Below, piece after piece: positions 1 to 11,100 of a stretch of DNA of 64,000 nt. The stretch comes from Balaenoptera acutorostrata (lineage: Eukaryota; Chordata; Mammalia; Artiodactyla; Balaenopteridae). Both the position numbers and the translations under genes were made by a program. The notes below the pieces were generated by a model. The model was not told the DNA's origin and ran no database searches. It saw only the letters and a list, made by a program, of their open reading frames with translations. Location: the NCBI RefSeq assembly GCF_949987535.1, contig NC_080067.1, positions 75,355,985-75,419,984 of the forward strand, written 5' to 3'. Each line of letters opens with the position of its first letter. Position 1 is the first letter of the stretch.

Positions 1-252
1 TGAATCAAAGCTCATGACAACTCTGCCATCTTTGTAGGGGACAGAAAAGCATTTTTACTGAAAAGTCAGCACAAAGTACCTGGTTGGTAGGAGTGATGCA
101 GAGAGGGAAACGGGAGGAACAGGAAAAGACAGATGTACTGATTTTTATGGTCAGTTTTAGCTTAATACCATCTTTTTTGTTCTCTGTGAATTTGGTATAT
201 GAACAAAATGTAGTGAAATCCTTGATACTGAATAGATTCTGTCTTGTAACTA

Positions 253-425
253 CAGTGGTTCTCTAATGAGCACGCAGAATAATCATCTGGAGAAATTATT
301 AAAACACAGATTGTTGGGCCTCGGCCACCAGAACTGCTGATTCAGTGGTTCTGGTGGAAGACCTGGGAATGTGCATTTCTAACAAGTTCCCGGTTGATGC
401 TGATGCTGGTTAGAACTGGTTTAGC
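253..425 (+). repeat. MER5A-like non-autonomous hAT DNA transposon
   Basis: The stretch opens with 'cagtggttct' and carries the MER5A landmarks in order: a segment resembling 'aatcatctggagaaattatt', then 'gattcagtggttctggtgg', then 'gcatttctaacaagttccc'. MER5A is a short, non-coding relic mobilised in trans by hAT-Charlie transposases in early placental mammals. It is diverged, and the far end is eroded. The family call comes from recognising the consensus; boundaries are good to about 10 bases. Confidence 0.7.
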
Positions 426-479
426 ACCGTCACAAAATTTACAATCCAACTACAGGGAAGAAAATGGCATCAGTTTAAG

Positions 480-610
480 GAATCTAGGCTCTAATCCTGA
501 TCTTCCATGAATTCACTGTGTGGTGAGGAAGGTTCATTACCTGTCATGCCCAATTTGCTTACCTGGAAAGAGGAACAATGTCTCTCTACTGATGAGATCA
601 AATGAGGGTC
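480..610 (+). repeat. Probable MIR SINE fragment
   Basis: The order of weak motifs fits an old MIR: 'taggctctaatcctgatctt' (descriptor of the 'tctggctctgcc' part), then a region like 'gtgaggaaggttcattacct', then a run near 'acctggaaagaggaacaatg' where MIR has 'ctgtaaaatgggga'. Divergence is high and no target-site duplication is visible, so this is a tentative call. Confidence 0.35.
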
Positions 611-659
611 AAAAGAAGAAATGGGTAAATTAAAACTCTGAAAAATTAGAAACTACTCT

Positions 660-1168
660 GGAGGAACAAAGTAACGGATCAACAGTTCTAACAGCCTATG
701 AGAGTTCATCTGAGATGCCAGCTTGACTACATCAGGGGATGTGCAGATCTGGGGGTGTGTCTGCAGGGTGTTTCCAGATGAGGTTAGCATTTGAACTGGT
801 AGACTCAGTAAGGTAGATGGCCCTCCCCAATGTGGGTGGGCATCATCGGATCTGTCAAGGGCCTGAATACAACAAAAAGGTGCAGGGAGGAAGGATTCAC
901 CCTCTTTTTCCTTCCTCACTGCTTCAGCTAGCACACCTCCTCTCGCCTCCTCCCATCCTCAGACTGGGATTTACACCACTGGCTCCCCTCATTCCAGGCC
1001 TTCAGACTCAGACTGAATTACAGCACCAACTTTCCTGGTCTCCAGCTTGCAGTCGGCAGATAGGGAGAATTCTCAGCCTCCATAACTGCATGCGTCGATT
1101 CTTCATAATAAATCTCCTTTTATATCCTGCTGGTTCTGTTTCTTTGGAGAACTCTAATACACAGCCAT
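660..1168 (+). repeat. Old mammalian LTR-like interspersed repeat
   Basis: I recognise a dispersed mammalian repeat by several landmarks in the right order: 'ggtgtgtctgcagggtgttt' near 753, 'aatgtgggtgggcatcat' near 829, a stretch like 'ccttcagactcagactgaat' near 999, 'ctccagcttgcag' near 1040, 'ataataaatctcctttta' near 1104 and the terminal 'tggttctgtttctttggaga' near 1131. The AATAAA signal just before the end is what an LTR or 3' UTR would carry. I cannot give a safe family name. The short open frames on both strands here are by-products of the repeat. Confidence 0.5.
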
Positions 1169-1179
1169 TACTTAAAAGA

Positions 1180-1345
1180 TTTCCTTAAAAGACTGGAAAG
1201 TGACAGTCCTGGGTTCTAGTCTGGTTCTGCCTCTGACTTACCCTGGACACACACTTAACCCTTATGGGTCATAGTTTTCCATCTAGCAAGAGGTTTAGAG
1301 AAAAGATGATCCCTAAGGTCTTTCAAATGTAAAAATGCTGTGGTC
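1180..1345 (+). repeat. Probable MIR SINE fragment
   Basis: Contains 'gtcctgggttctagtctggt', 'ctgcctctgacttaccctgg' and a following 'cacttaacccttatgggtca', matching the central MIR order (description of sample word, 'ctctgccacttac', 'cttaacctctctg'). Too diverged for subfamily assignment. Confidence 0.4.
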
Positions 1346-1694
1346 CTAGGGTCAGAACGGGAGCAGTGACTGGGGCTCGGGCAGGTCTCAATCTAGAGAA
1401 CACCATCTCCCCTCCCAGAGCTGAGGGCAAGTTCTTTTATTCTGTCTGCATGGATCACCCAGCAGTAACCTAAGGGCCACAGCCTTGGCCCACACTTCAG
1501 TGTAGACCAGTCCCAGAACCCAGGTGTGCCACAGCCCTGCCAGCCCCCAGCCTGAGCGCTCAGACATTCCAAAACCAAGCTCCGTATTGGCTATCATTAC
1601 TGAAACAGTACATTTGTCATCATTAGATCACCAGAGCCCTACACCATCCATTCAGTTAACAAATGCTTGAGATTCTGTCTCTAAAATGTCTGCT

Positions 1695-1922
1695 GTGTCA
1701 TGCCCTCCCCAGACATCCTATTGCCACCGTATGTCACTGTCACAGTTGAGCTTAAGCCCTTATGTCTCTCACAAGGACAACTGCAACCCCTCTTAATTGG
1801 ACTCCACTCCCCTTCACCACCACCCAGCATAAGCTGCCAAAAGGAGCTTCTTCAAGGTCGGATCTGATCACATCACTCACCTGCTCCAAATCCTATAGGG
1901 TGGCCACCATCCCTGTAGCCAA
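1695..1922 (+). repeat. L2 LINE fragment, left part (interrupted by SINEs)
   Basis: The segment contains the L2 landmarks 'ggatctgatcacatcactca' near 1860 followed by 'ctgctccaaatcctatagg', equivalent to the L2 stretch around 'gatcatatcactcccctgctc'. The element resumes after the two SINEs at about 2384. L2 is an inactive ancient LINE, and only its 3' portion survives here. Confidence 0.55.
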
Positions 1923-1932
1923 GGCCTCCCAG

Positions 1933-2080
1933 GGGACTTCCCTGGCAGCCCAGTGGTTAAGACTTGGTGCTTCCACTGCAGGGGGCACGGGTTCGATCCC
2001 TGGTCAGGGAACTAAGATCCCACATGACATGAGGCACAGCCAAAAAATATTGATAAAAATAATTAATTTTTTTAAAAAAG
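1933..2080 (+). mobile_element. CHR-1-type tRNA-derived SINE
   Basis: Begins 'ggacttccctggcagccca', has the Pol III A-box region 'cagtggttaagacttggtgc', the B box 'gggttcgatccctggtcagg', and ends with 'gaggcacagccaaaaaatat' and an A/T-rich tail. This short (about 150-base) form is the CHR-1 class. It abuts a CHR-2 copy directly, head to tail. The 9-base word 'ggcctccca' occurs immediately before it (1923-1931) and again after the second SINE (2375-2383), so the pair sits between one duplicated target site. Confidence 0.85.
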
Positions 2081-2081
2081 G

Positions 2082-2341
2082 GGGCTTCCCTGGTGGCGCA
2101 GTGGTTGAGAGTCTGCCTGCCAATGCAGGGGACACGGGTTCGAGCCCTGGTCTGGGAAGATCCCACATGCCGCGGAACAACTGGGCCCGTGAGCCACAAT
2201 TACTGAGCCTGCGCGTCTGGAGCCTGTGCTCCGCAACAAGAGAGGCCGCGATAGTGAGAGGCCCACGCACCGCGATGAAGAGTGGCCCCCGCTTGCCGCA
2301 ACTAGAGAAAGCCCTCGCACAGAAACGAAGACCCAGCACAG

Positions 2342-2373
<32 letters not shown>

Positions 2374-2374
2374 G
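2082..2374 (+). mobile_element. CHR-2 SINE, internal-deletion subtype, (AATC)n tail
   Basis: A full CHR-2 copy: the head is 'ggcttccctggtggcgcagt', the B box 'gggttcgagccctggtctgg', then 'catgccgcggaacaactggg' and the distal 'gaagacccagcacagc'. It is the short-body subtype, in which 'gcctgcgcgtctggagcctg' joins directly to 'tgctccgcaacaagagagg', without the extra 'cacgtgctgcaactactgaa' block of the longer copies. The tail has expanded as a tetranucleotide repeat (aatc)n at 2343-2368. Retrotransposition would have relied on L1 machinery. Confidence 0.9.
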
Positions 2375-2383
2375 GGCCTCCCA

Positions 2384-2590
2384 CATTCTGAGGCCAACTT
2401 CCATTTCAACATGGGTCTTACTGCTCCCTTATCTTCCTCAGTGGCTCCAGCCCCAAAGTGGATCCCCCAAACTCTACTGGTCCCCTAACTATGTCCTTGC
2501 TTTCCAGCTCCCAAGCCTTTACTCATTCTCTCCTTTTGACCCTCCATCCTTGCCTGTTGAAATCCGGCCAACTCCATCTAAAAGCTTCTG
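2384..2590 (+). repeat. L2 LINE fragment, right part
   Basis: This continues the L2 split by the SINE pair. The pyrimidine-rich L2 order is visible, with 'ttgctttccagctcccaagc' and 'ctttactcattctctcctt' near 2499-2540. The region ends without a recognisable L2 3' terminus. The assignment rests mainly on continuity with the left part. Confidence 0.45.
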
Positions 2591-2599
2591 CCTCCTAAC

Positions 2600-5005
2600 C
2601 CCCCACGTTCACACATGTTATTTCCTTTCTTTCTTTGTACAATCTCTTTGATTAACCTGATATTTTATGAGATTTATGAGGTGACTTGTATTACAGCTAT
2701 CTGAATTCATTCCCAAGTCTCACACAAGATAAGTTTTTTGCGGACTCACCCGTGTCCCCCTGAGTCCTGGGGGTTAGGCTACTGAGATCTAGCAACAGTC
2801 CATCCTGATACAGAATATGTCCTTATAACGTGAACTAGCTCGGACTGCAAATAGCGAAATTATGTCAGCACAATAAAAGTAGTGTTAGTTCATACGCAAT
2901 TTTCCAAGAATGTTAATATTTTGTACAACCAAGGAATAGCCATCAAACAAAACATGCTCAAACACAGCAGAATGCATCAATCCACAGAACGAATGACGCT
3001 CAAATTATTCGAGACTCAAATTGGCATGTGATCTGTCATGGAAATGCTTTTGTATGATTTTAGTGCATTTCATCCTTGTCTCCACAATTCAACAACTTTA
3101 CCCCCTTTTTGTCCTCCCTAAAACCCTTTTCATAAAGCCACTTTCAACCTTTTTTCAACCGTAAACTCCTGTATTAGAGTATTCTGCCTTTATTTGTTCA
3201 GTACTGCTACTGCTTTTGTTAATTTCCTGGTTACAAGGTCAAATAGGTTTGGAGTGATCTGCTCCTAACCCTGTTTTCCCCACAAGCCCTGTTGTTTTCT
3301 GAGTGTCTGCTACGAACCAAGTATATTATGTTATCTCACTACTTATATGCAAAATCTTTCAGTCTGACATTCTACCCTCAATTTACAAGAAAAGAGTCAG
3401 ACTCAGTGGTTAAGGGTTTTGCTGTGGTGACTCACACAGGGTTGCCCGAGCCCCACACGTGGGCTTCTCACTGCTATGGTGGCTTCCAAACTGAGTGCCA
3501 AGGGCCGAGCGCTCCTCTCAGGTCCTGTAGCGAGTGGAGGGTGAGGGCGTGTGAAGGGTAAGGGAGACTGCGCCTGCGCCAGATGGGCAGCCCCTGGGCC
3601 TCCCGCCCCCGCTAGAACCACTCTTACCTGTTTTACATATTGGGCTTCCTCTGATGCTTCTATGTGAAGTAAGAGTCCTACAGTTTTAAAAGGGAGGAAT
3701 AAAAAGGGTTGAAAATCACTGCATCCTATCAAGCTGGCTATTTCCCAATTCTGCCTGAGGCTGGCCTTCAGCAGAAAAATAAATCAGTTGCTTACAAAAG
3801 ATCTACTCTATACAGAATGCTGTTGTGGGATTGGGGGGGGGGTCCCCCAAATTCCCTGCTCTAATCATTCCAAAGCTCTAAAAAGACTTCACTTTACGCC
3901 CACTTTACTCGCTCATTTGACTCTCTCTACCCCTTTCCAGACACTGCAAGGCAGGTTGGGGGCTGGCAGAGGTGCAGGAGCCTGGAGGCAGACCCTCCAG
4001 CTAACGCCCTAGGGAGAAGGTGGATCCGAACCCGAGCAGGACCCCCAGGGCCAGTCCTGGTGCTTCCTAAGGAAGGCGGGCTCCTTACCACCAAGAGAGC
4101 TGGTTGGACAAGACGCTCTTTAACGTTCTTCCTGACGGAAAAGAGTGTGTTTCTGAGCTGAGGGAAGGAGGGGGAGATGTTTTAACAGTGAGTTTATAGC
4201 AAGCAAATGGGTGTAATGGGTGTAATGGGTGCAATGGGTGTAAAGCACATGCCCCACAGACACACGCAGAGGCAAATACAGACCTTTCAGATGGGTTCTC
4301 TAAACTTCATGACTAGTAAGGAACAGATGCGAAAAAAGAAAGCGAAATATGATGAGTGCTGATATAACTGAAGCAGAATGGGACAGAATACATCTATCTT
4401 TAATTCCCCCCCAAGAGAATAATGCCTAACAACACAAAAGGTCGTTTCAGATCTTTCCAAGGACCTCTCCTCGTCCAGCGGTGAAGCTCCATGTTTCAGG
4501 GAAAGGACGTGCGGGGAAGTTTCTTTAAAGTGGTTCGAAAGAAAACAACGGGCGCTGGATCTACAGCCAGTCTCTGGGCAATGAATGATTCGTCACCATC
4601 TCCTTCTGGTATTGATTCTCGCCTCAGACAGACAACAAGTGAGTGCAGATGAAAGCACGCATGCCTCGGTGACTGCTCAGCCTGTGTCTGAAAGCTTCCC
4701 CAGCATCCTGGCCCCCGCACACCCCCTCCCCGGGCTCTCACTGCAAAGGCCCATCCCCCTCCCTGTGGGAGCAGCTCAGCTGGCCTCACGTGCACACATC
4801 TGGAGGTACCACCCCTGGGGTACCTACACTGCAGCCTCACCACCTGTTTTCCATGCCCAGAAATCTATTTCAAACACACACACAGAAGAGTCTGACATTA
4901 TGCCTCCTTCAAATAACAATGTCCATGTCACTGATTTGAAAATTCTCCTTGATGATGCTGTCTTCCAGATATTGCTAATGCCATCATCCAACCACTCCTA
5001 GCCTC
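2600..5005. other. No gene or clear interspersed repeat seen
   Basis: Mostly AT-rich unique-looking sequence. A modestly GC-rich patch lies at about 3430-3620 and another at 3940-4100, but CpGs are too sparse to call an island. A run of ten G lies at 3833-3842. Open frames at 4496-4843 (minus) and 4585-5001 (plus) overlap each other and resemble no protein I know. Confidence 0.5.
4207..4242 (+). repeat. Four-copy 9-base tandem repeat
   Basis: Four consecutive units of 'atgggtgta' (the third reads 'atgggtgca'). This is a short minisatellite made by slippage, with no sign of function. Confidence 0.9.
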
Positions 5006-5009
5006 TTAA

Positions 5010-5168
5010 TAACATAGCCCATTTATTGAGCATCTACTTTGAGCCAAGGATTTTTTAATGTATTACTGTTCATTTTTACACTGCCTCTGAGTGGTATGAA
5101 GAAAGGGAGATTCTTAGGTTAAATAATTACCCAAAGTCTGTGGATCTGACCTTTGAACCCAGGGGTCT
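5010..5168 (-). repeat. MIR SINE fragment, reverse orientation
   Basis: Reads as the reverse complement of MIR: 'ttattgagcatctactttga' near 5021, then a section corresponding to the gradient 'tgaggaaact' region and ending 'cctttgaacccaggggtctg' near 5149, which mirrors the MIR B-box side 'cagactgcctgggttcgaa'. It directly precedes a CHR-1 SINE. Confidence 0.6.
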
Positions 5169-5189
5169 GATTCAGAAGACAATTAACTT

Positions 5190-5312
5190 GGGAATTCCCC
5201 GGCGGCTCAGTGGTTAAGACTCTGCTCTTCCACTGCAGGCAGGGGGCACGGGTCTGATCCCTGGTCAGGGAATTGGGATCCCTGCATGCCAAGCAGTGTC
5301 ACCAATATATAT
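5190..5312 (+). mobile_element. CHR-1-type SINE, 3'-eroded
   Basis: Opens 'gggaattccccggcggctca', then 'gtggttaagactctgctctt' and a damaged B box 'cgggtctgatccctggtcag'. The tail is a short (AT)n run rather than poly(A). Compared with the copy at 1933 it carries a small 'caggcaggggg' duplication. No clear target duplication was found. Confidence 0.8.
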
Positions 5313-5319
5313 ATAAGCT

Positions 5320-7610
5320 GCTCCTTCTCACAGCTCCATGGAGATGACAAAGGGACTAAAGCCTTCAAATACTAGGGGTCCAGAAATGAAAGAAGCTGGG
5401 AAATCTAGGGAGAATTGAACCTGGAGACAGATTTTCAGGCCTGGATTTTCTGTCTTTTCCCTCTCCTCTTGCCTGAAATTCTACCCATTAGGTTCATTTT
5501 CACAATTAAAAAGAGAAAATGGAAATCGCTTCTTGGAAGTTAAGGTGCTAATTACCATTTACTCCTTAGGATAAATGTGTTCAATCGAAGTGAGGCATTC
5601 TCACCACAGTGGAGACCACCTGCCTGGCTGGGATGGGAGATTTGATTCAGTGGATTGTGATTTGTGCTGGAAGGCCCTGAGGACAGACGTCAGAGACAGG
5701 GAGGCCTCCAGAGGCCGGGCCAAGGAAATGAGGTGTCGGTTTCAAAACTGCTCTTCCTTCCTACTACAGGGACTCCTACCCCCAACCCACACTAAGAAGA
5801 CAAGTATTAGGGCTCAGCTGATGACTGAGTTAAAATGGCATCGATGAACCCAGGCATTATTTGGGGTGTTTTTACATGGAAATATGTGATCTGATTCCAA
5901 ACAAACAAATATATATTCACCATATTTCTAAATGTGAGGCTACCAAGAGACATTATTCACAGCAAGTCATACAGAAGCTAATTACACGAGCACAGACAAG
6001 CTTAACAGAATCAATCCAAAGGCAATGGGGAGTGGGGGAATCTGCTTCAATTCTTCACTCCTACAGGAAGTTGTTTCTAAATGTGGTTGAAGAGGAGAAA
6101 CTGTGATACCCTGGAGGGTAACTCTTACTGTTTCACTTTAATTATTCATTTCTCCTCGAAATAAGATTCAATAAAAAAAGTAATATTAGTTCGTTTCAGA
6201 CACCCATTTTGATAGGCATGGTGGGATAGAATTCACTATTAAAACAAGATCTTGCCAACTAACTTTATTACTCTCGTGCCCTTTAAATATCCACCTAGAA
6301 GTTATCCCACAAACATAAGAGCAAATGCAAATCACTGGGCTTTGTGAACCATAAAATCCAATATCAAGTAAGTGTTATCAGGGTGATTAGGAGGGAGCAT
6401 GAGATCCAAGGGACGGAGAGGACCAAAAAAGGTGAGAGCCTGACCTATTCTTATTGAGCCAGTGACGCTCCCCACAGCCACGAGTGGATCATTTTCTCTT
6501 TCATGGCTTTGCTTCTCTGCGTGCAAATGGGAAGTAAGCATTCATCACTCACATTCATCCATCTCAAAAGTGCCAGGGTCCTTAGAGAATCTAGTCTCAC
6601 CACTTCATTGTAGGGATGAGAATACTTACGGACAAGAATGCCAAAGCAGGGCTGTAAGTACTTAAAACCCACAAAGCTAGTGAGTGTCAGAGCCTGGAGT
6701 GGGTCAAGGTCTCCTAATTCTTGCATCAGCACTGACACTCTGGTATAACAGTCAAGTATGACCACACAGAGTTGCTGAGATGGGCTATAAATATACAAAC
6801 CTAAATCCTTTACAGGACAGCCCGGCCATCACACTAATGCCAATAATCAGTTAACATTTGATTTCTCTGGTTTCTACCAAACAGCTATGATAGAATATAA
6901 TAATATGATAGAAGTTGTTTGTGACACATTTAGAAGCTACTATAGTATTCGTTCAAAGTTAAATTGGCATTTTTTAAAACATTATTTTCACACTGAATAT
7001 CCTGAGTTCTCTATTTATAGGTAACTTTAACCAAACACATTTAACATTTTTTTAAAAATCAGGATTACCTGCAAAGAAATTCTGTTTAGAACAGATTTGA
7101 TTTTGACTAATGCCATACAAAAATGCATCCAATTTGCTTTAAAAACATTGAGTCAATAAATGTCTGATAATCTCTAAAATGACTTGTAGCTGGAGGATTC
7201 CTAACTGGGTTGTGATCACGGCTTAACAAAATGCATCTCTCCAAGATAAGTGTACTCTCCCGGCTGAGAGCTGAAAGGATAGGAAAAAGATTACTCATGG
7301 CTGGTTTGGACTTCACATATGTATACGTAAAAGGTTCATTTCAAAAGTTCAGTACTTTTGCCAACCCATTTTATTCCAATCAATTTTTTTCTGAATAAAA
7401 TTAAGATTAAGAGGTTGAGAAAATATAAAAGTCATGGAAGTAATCATTGACTCCTATGCCGAAGCATTAACAGAAATACTTCTACTGGAAGGACATCCCG
7501 CAGATAGCCAAATGATCTTTAGGGCAAAAAGTCCTGGGAGGTACACAGAGGAAAGTCCATCCAAACACTCTTCCCCCCCACCCCAGTCTCCACCTTATTT
7601 CAAGGAGCAA
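5320..7610. other. No gene or clear repeat seen
   Basis: AT-rich, unique-looking DNA. The open frames of 60-115 codons here, for example at 5861-6106 (plus) and 6451-6798 (minus), show no recognisable domain, splice context or promoter. The stretch 6640-6780 has weak MIR-like word order but not enough to call. Confidence 0.5.
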
Positions 7611-7611
7611 C

Positions 7612-7862
7612 TTAAATTATTACATCCTCTGAGCAGCCTTCCTTGATTCTGTCTAGTTGCTGCCATGTGTTGCCCCAGGCATATCCCTGATACACTCTAC
7701 TTACTTACCTAGCTCCCAATTAGAATGTCATCTCCTGGGTGTAGGGGCCTGGTGGCCTTCTGGCCTATTCCCTTCTTTACTTCTAGCGCCTAGCACAGTA
7801 ACCGGCACAGAGAAAGCATCCAAGCGCTTATTGAATGAATGGAAACAATGAATGCGGAGGGC
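7612..7862 (+). repeat. L2 LINE 3' end
   Basis: Shows the characteristic L2 terminal order: 'cagccttccttgattctgtc' near 7633, 'gaatgtcatctcctgggtgt' near 7723, 'ctagcgcctagcacagtaac' near 7783, and the terminal 'ttattgaatgaatggaaaca'. The (gaatg) terminus is the L2 3' hallmark. An open frame through it (7657-7851) is not coding. Confidence 0.75.
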
Positions 7863-7864
7863 AG

Positions 7865-8798
7865 AGGCCTGGACGAATGTGTGTGGGGGGAATGCAATTC
7901 ATTTCAGACAAATTCTCTTGCCAAGCGAGTAAAAACATGGCGCGTAGAAAAGACCTCAGAGATCATCTGGCCCAACCTCCTCATTTTCCAGAAGCCAAGT
8001 AATCTTGGCTTAGTGCTGCATGAACTATAAAAGAATATTTCAGAAAACATATGAAAGAATATTAGGAAAAGCAAATATTCTCTCTAATGAAGGAAGATAC
8101 CAGCCCACACAATCTGCAAGCAGAACTTAATTAAAATGTTCACAGTGCTAATTTTATCTGGCTTCTATTAGTGCCTTCAAAAGTGTCCATCTATTACCTG
8201 GCAGTGTCAAGTCTACATCATCCAGGCTCAATTACTTAGTATGTAGATCAGGCAAGATCCTCTCTTCCTCTCCCGCCTGTGTTTCTCCAGCTTTTCATGC
8301 TCATTAGCACCTCCAACAGAAGGCTGAGGAAACGAAACTTCAATTTATCAATGTCAACTGTTGAACCAGCAAATTGCATCAGTCCCGCCCACACATGGAA
8401 GTGTTTGGACAATTCTGAATCAACAAGATGTTGGCAGCTGTGTTCCTATGGTTCAGTAATTGCATTGTTTCCTACTGTGCTCTACGGGTTGTGAAATGAA
8501 TTTATTAAATAACCTACACAAAGGGAATGTGGTGTGGGCTAGTGGAAACAGCTCTGAGCTGGTGTTGGGAGACCGTCCCACTTTGACCACTAGCCTTGAC
8601 TTCAGTTTTTCTAGTCCTCAGGCTCCTAACTACCTAAGAGGATAATTCTGCCCTGAGCAGCAGAGAAATCTCTGGCACCTAAACCATTGTTGTTACTGTG
8701 CTTCAGAGAATGCACTAGAATCTGTAACTGACCACTTCATACTGGAAGACAGTAGTCAGGAAAGGAAAATTGAGTCCACACACATGAAGCATATAATG
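7865..8798. other. No gene; possible MIR trace
   Basis: Nothing firm. Around 8530-8650 the words 'agctctgagctggtgttggg', 'gaccactagccttgac' and 'tcctcaggctcctaac' follow MIR order loosely. The rest is unique-looking. Confidence 0.35.
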
Positions 8799-8799
8799 G

Positions 8800-9004
8800 A
8801 GAGATTTAAACAGACATAGCGTATAAGAACCTGCTGTATAACACAGGGAACTCTACTCAATACTCTGTAATGACCTCTATGGGAAAAGAATCTAAAAAAG
8901 AGTGGATACATGTATGTGTATAACTGATTCACTTTTGCTGCACACCTGAAACACAACAGTGTAAATCAACTCTACTCAAATAAAAATTTAAAAAAAAAAA
9001 AAAA
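8800..9004 (+). mobile_element. 5'-truncated L1 LINE 3' end with poly(A)
   Basis: Only the last ~200 bases of an L1 remain: 'tataagaacctgctgtataa', 'cacagggaactctactcaat' , then 'ctgattcacttttgctgcac' and 'gtgtaaatcaactctactca', closed by an A-rich tail at 8983-9004. This is the 3' UTR typical of artiodactyl/cetacean L1. No coding sequence survives. Confidence 0.85.
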
Positions 9005-9768
9005 GAAGAAACTAATTCTACTGTCTTTGGTAAGTTTGCCAGTTGGTATTTTGCCAGTTGTCTTGGATTATTAAAACTAGTTGGTGTTTTGTAAATCTGG
9101 CTGTGTGACAGAATGAGACATATTTTCAAGTGAAGATGAAAAACTTACTTGGTATATTATTACAATTGTAAAAGAGGAAAAACAATTAAGTTTAAGAAAA
9201 GTCAACCCTAAGCCTAGTTGACCCTATTTCCGTTAGTGCTAAACCAGACTCAATCTTAGAAGGCAAAATGATTTGTGATTACAGAGAACGTCCCCAGAGA
9301 GCTGCCCTGCTGAGGGGTGGGAGGGAAGTCTCCCTGGGCCCTGAATGGCTCAAGGTCTCTTGCGTGGTTGGGGTATTTTTTTTCTGGGCAAAGATAGAGG
9401 AGTCTGAGTGGGAAAAATACCCTCCCTTCAACTGGGAGTTTGGCACTCACTCAGGGCCCTAATTTTGTTTTCAATGGTTTCCCATTCTTTCTTAAAAAGC
9501 AAAAAAGTTAAAGTAAGGCTTTCTCTCAAATTAAGAAGCAGAATTCCACTCCTTTCCAAACACTGTAATCAATTATTTTATAAATAGGACTTGACTCAGA
9601 TCCATAATCATTTACTGAAGTCTACACATAGCCCAGTGGTTCTGGCCAGGTGGTACAATGGCTGACAGATTACTTACCCTGGGCTTGATCATTTCCACAA
9701 TGGGCGGGATGACAGTTAATGTGTGTCATGCACAATCCCACGGCTGGCCACGCTGAAGTCTATCATAG
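9005..9768. other. No gene or clear repeat seen
   Basis: Unique-looking AT-rich DNA. Overlapping open frames on both strands at 9256-9462 are non-coding by appearance: the two strands are equally open and lack family resemblance. Confidence 0.45.
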
Positions 9769-9769
9769 C

Positions 9770-9930
9770 TGAGCTAGGTGCTTAATTTCCCAATCTCCTA
9801 CCTAAACCTTGAAGAAACTATAAGAGGTAGGTATTAGGATTACTATTTTGCAGACAGAGAAGTGGTTACTCAAGGGCATGAAGTGAGGAAGTAAGAAATT
9901 TAGGAACTAAAACCAGGTCTGGCTCACTCC
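9770..9930 (-). repeat. MIR SINE fragment, reverse orientation
   Basis: The order 'ggtgcttaatttcc', 'taagaggtaggtattaggat' near 9821, 'ttttgcagacagagaagtgg' and 'aaaccaggtctggctcactc' near 9910 is the reverse complement of MIR ('aggtaggtactattatt...cagatgaggaaactg...cagtctggctcc'). Confidence 0.6.
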
Positions 9931-10319
9931 AAATCTCACCAGCTTTCTGCAACAAGATGTTGGTGTGAATCTCTGGGATATTTTGTTCTTTCTAGACTGG
10001 ATGACAAAGCCTTGCAAGGCACTCTTCCGAATAAATTAATGGTACTACACTGAGGCCTTTTCTTCCCAACAGAGTCAATGGAATATGTACACAGAAGTTC
10101 ATCATCGGAGCTTTATGTGCTTTCGTTCTGGCTGAATGCTAATTTACTTTATTCTCTAATGAGGAGACCTCTAGCCAAATTGCAGGTCAACAGCCTGATG
10201 AGCGGCACAGTGGAGTGTGAGTTTTTAAAAAGCCACCCACGGAGCTGCATTCAGAGCTGAGGGTCAGTGCTCCAGTCCTCCCTGGAAGGCACCATGGACC
10301 CAGACAGGAGGCCAAGGTT

Positions 10320-10435
10320 CCAGCTTGCTTCTGCCTCAGGACTGGGGCCGAGAAACCTGTATTCCCAAGTCACAACTGTAGCAAGTCATTCCCCTCACCT
10401 GGGGCCTGTTTCCCCATCTGGAAAATGGTGGGTTT
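10320..10435 (+). repeat. Probable MIR SINE fragment
   Basis: Contains 'agcaagtcattcccctcacc', 'tggggcctgtttccccatct' and 'ggaaaatggtgggtttgg', matching the MIR run 'caagttacttaacctctctgtgcctcagtttccccatctgtaaaatggg' in pieces. Confidence 0.5.
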
Positions 10436-10446
10436 GGACCGACTGA

Positions 10447-11100
10447 TGTATTTTTTAAAGTCAAGTCTATTGAGGTATAACTTATCTACAATAAAACTCA
10501 CCCCTTTGACAGATACAGTTTGATGAGTCTGACACAGGTATACAGTTTGATAACTATAGCCACAATTGAGACACAGAAGACTTCCATCACCCCCCAAAAT
10601 GTCCTCATGCCCTTTTGCAGTCAATCTCCTTTCCAAGCCCCAGGCAATCTCAGATCTGATTTCTATCCCTGTAGTTTTACCATTTCCTGAAGGGCACACA
10701 GGTGACAAAGTAATAGCCTTTCATGCCTGGCTTCTTTCACTTAGCATGGAACTTTTAATATTCATTCATGTTGTTGAATTCATCAAATCAATAGCTGGCT
10801 TCTTCTTATTGTTGAGCAGTATTTCCCTGTATGGATATGATGCACTTTGTTTATCTACTCACCAGGTGATGCACAGTTGGATTGTGTCTAGTTTTTTGCT
10901 AATATGAATAAAACTGTATGCCTCTGTGTTAACATAAATTCCATTTCTCTTCGGTAAAGACTTAGGTGTATGATAGCAGTGCCATTTGTTAAGTGCGGGG
11001 TGTGTGTTTAACTTTCTTACAAAGTGTCTCACTGTTTTCCAAAGTGGCTCTGCCATTGTGCGTTCCCACCAGCCATGTATGCGGACTGGTTGCTATTTAA
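10447..11100 (-). mobile_element. Old L1 (L1M-type) 3' fragment, minus strand
   Basis: Read on the plus strand it shows the reverse complement of an L1M 3' region: 'tctattgaggtataacttat' near 10467, 'caataaaactcacccctttg' near 10489, 'tttcacttagcatggaactt' near 10735, 'gttgtgtctag'-like text near 10880 and 'gttttccaaagtggctctgc' near 11033. It is strongly diverged with several small indels, and no open reading frame of L1 ORF2 remains. Confidence 0.75.

Noticed and set aside
2082..2165. tRNA-like gene because of A and B boxes
   Set aside because: The boxes belong to the tRNA-derived head of the SINE, and the sequence does not fold as a complete tRNA. The same head occurs in all CHR copies.
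1762..2391. 209-codon open frame, longest on the plus strand
   Set aside because: It runs through L2 and two CHR SINEs; the encoded text is that of the SINE heads repeated in several other frames of the window.
3430..4100. Possible CpG island or promoter
   Set aside because: GC content rises locally, but CpG dinucleotides remain sparse and no gene start follows on either strand.
4207..4242. Direct repeats that might suggest a CRISPR-like array
   Set aside because: Units are nine bases with no spacers, and the genome is mammalian. It is a minisatellite.
9630..9720. Possible further MER5A fragment near 'agcccagtggttctggccag'
   Set aside because: Only the first few words fit; the remainder does not follow the consensus.
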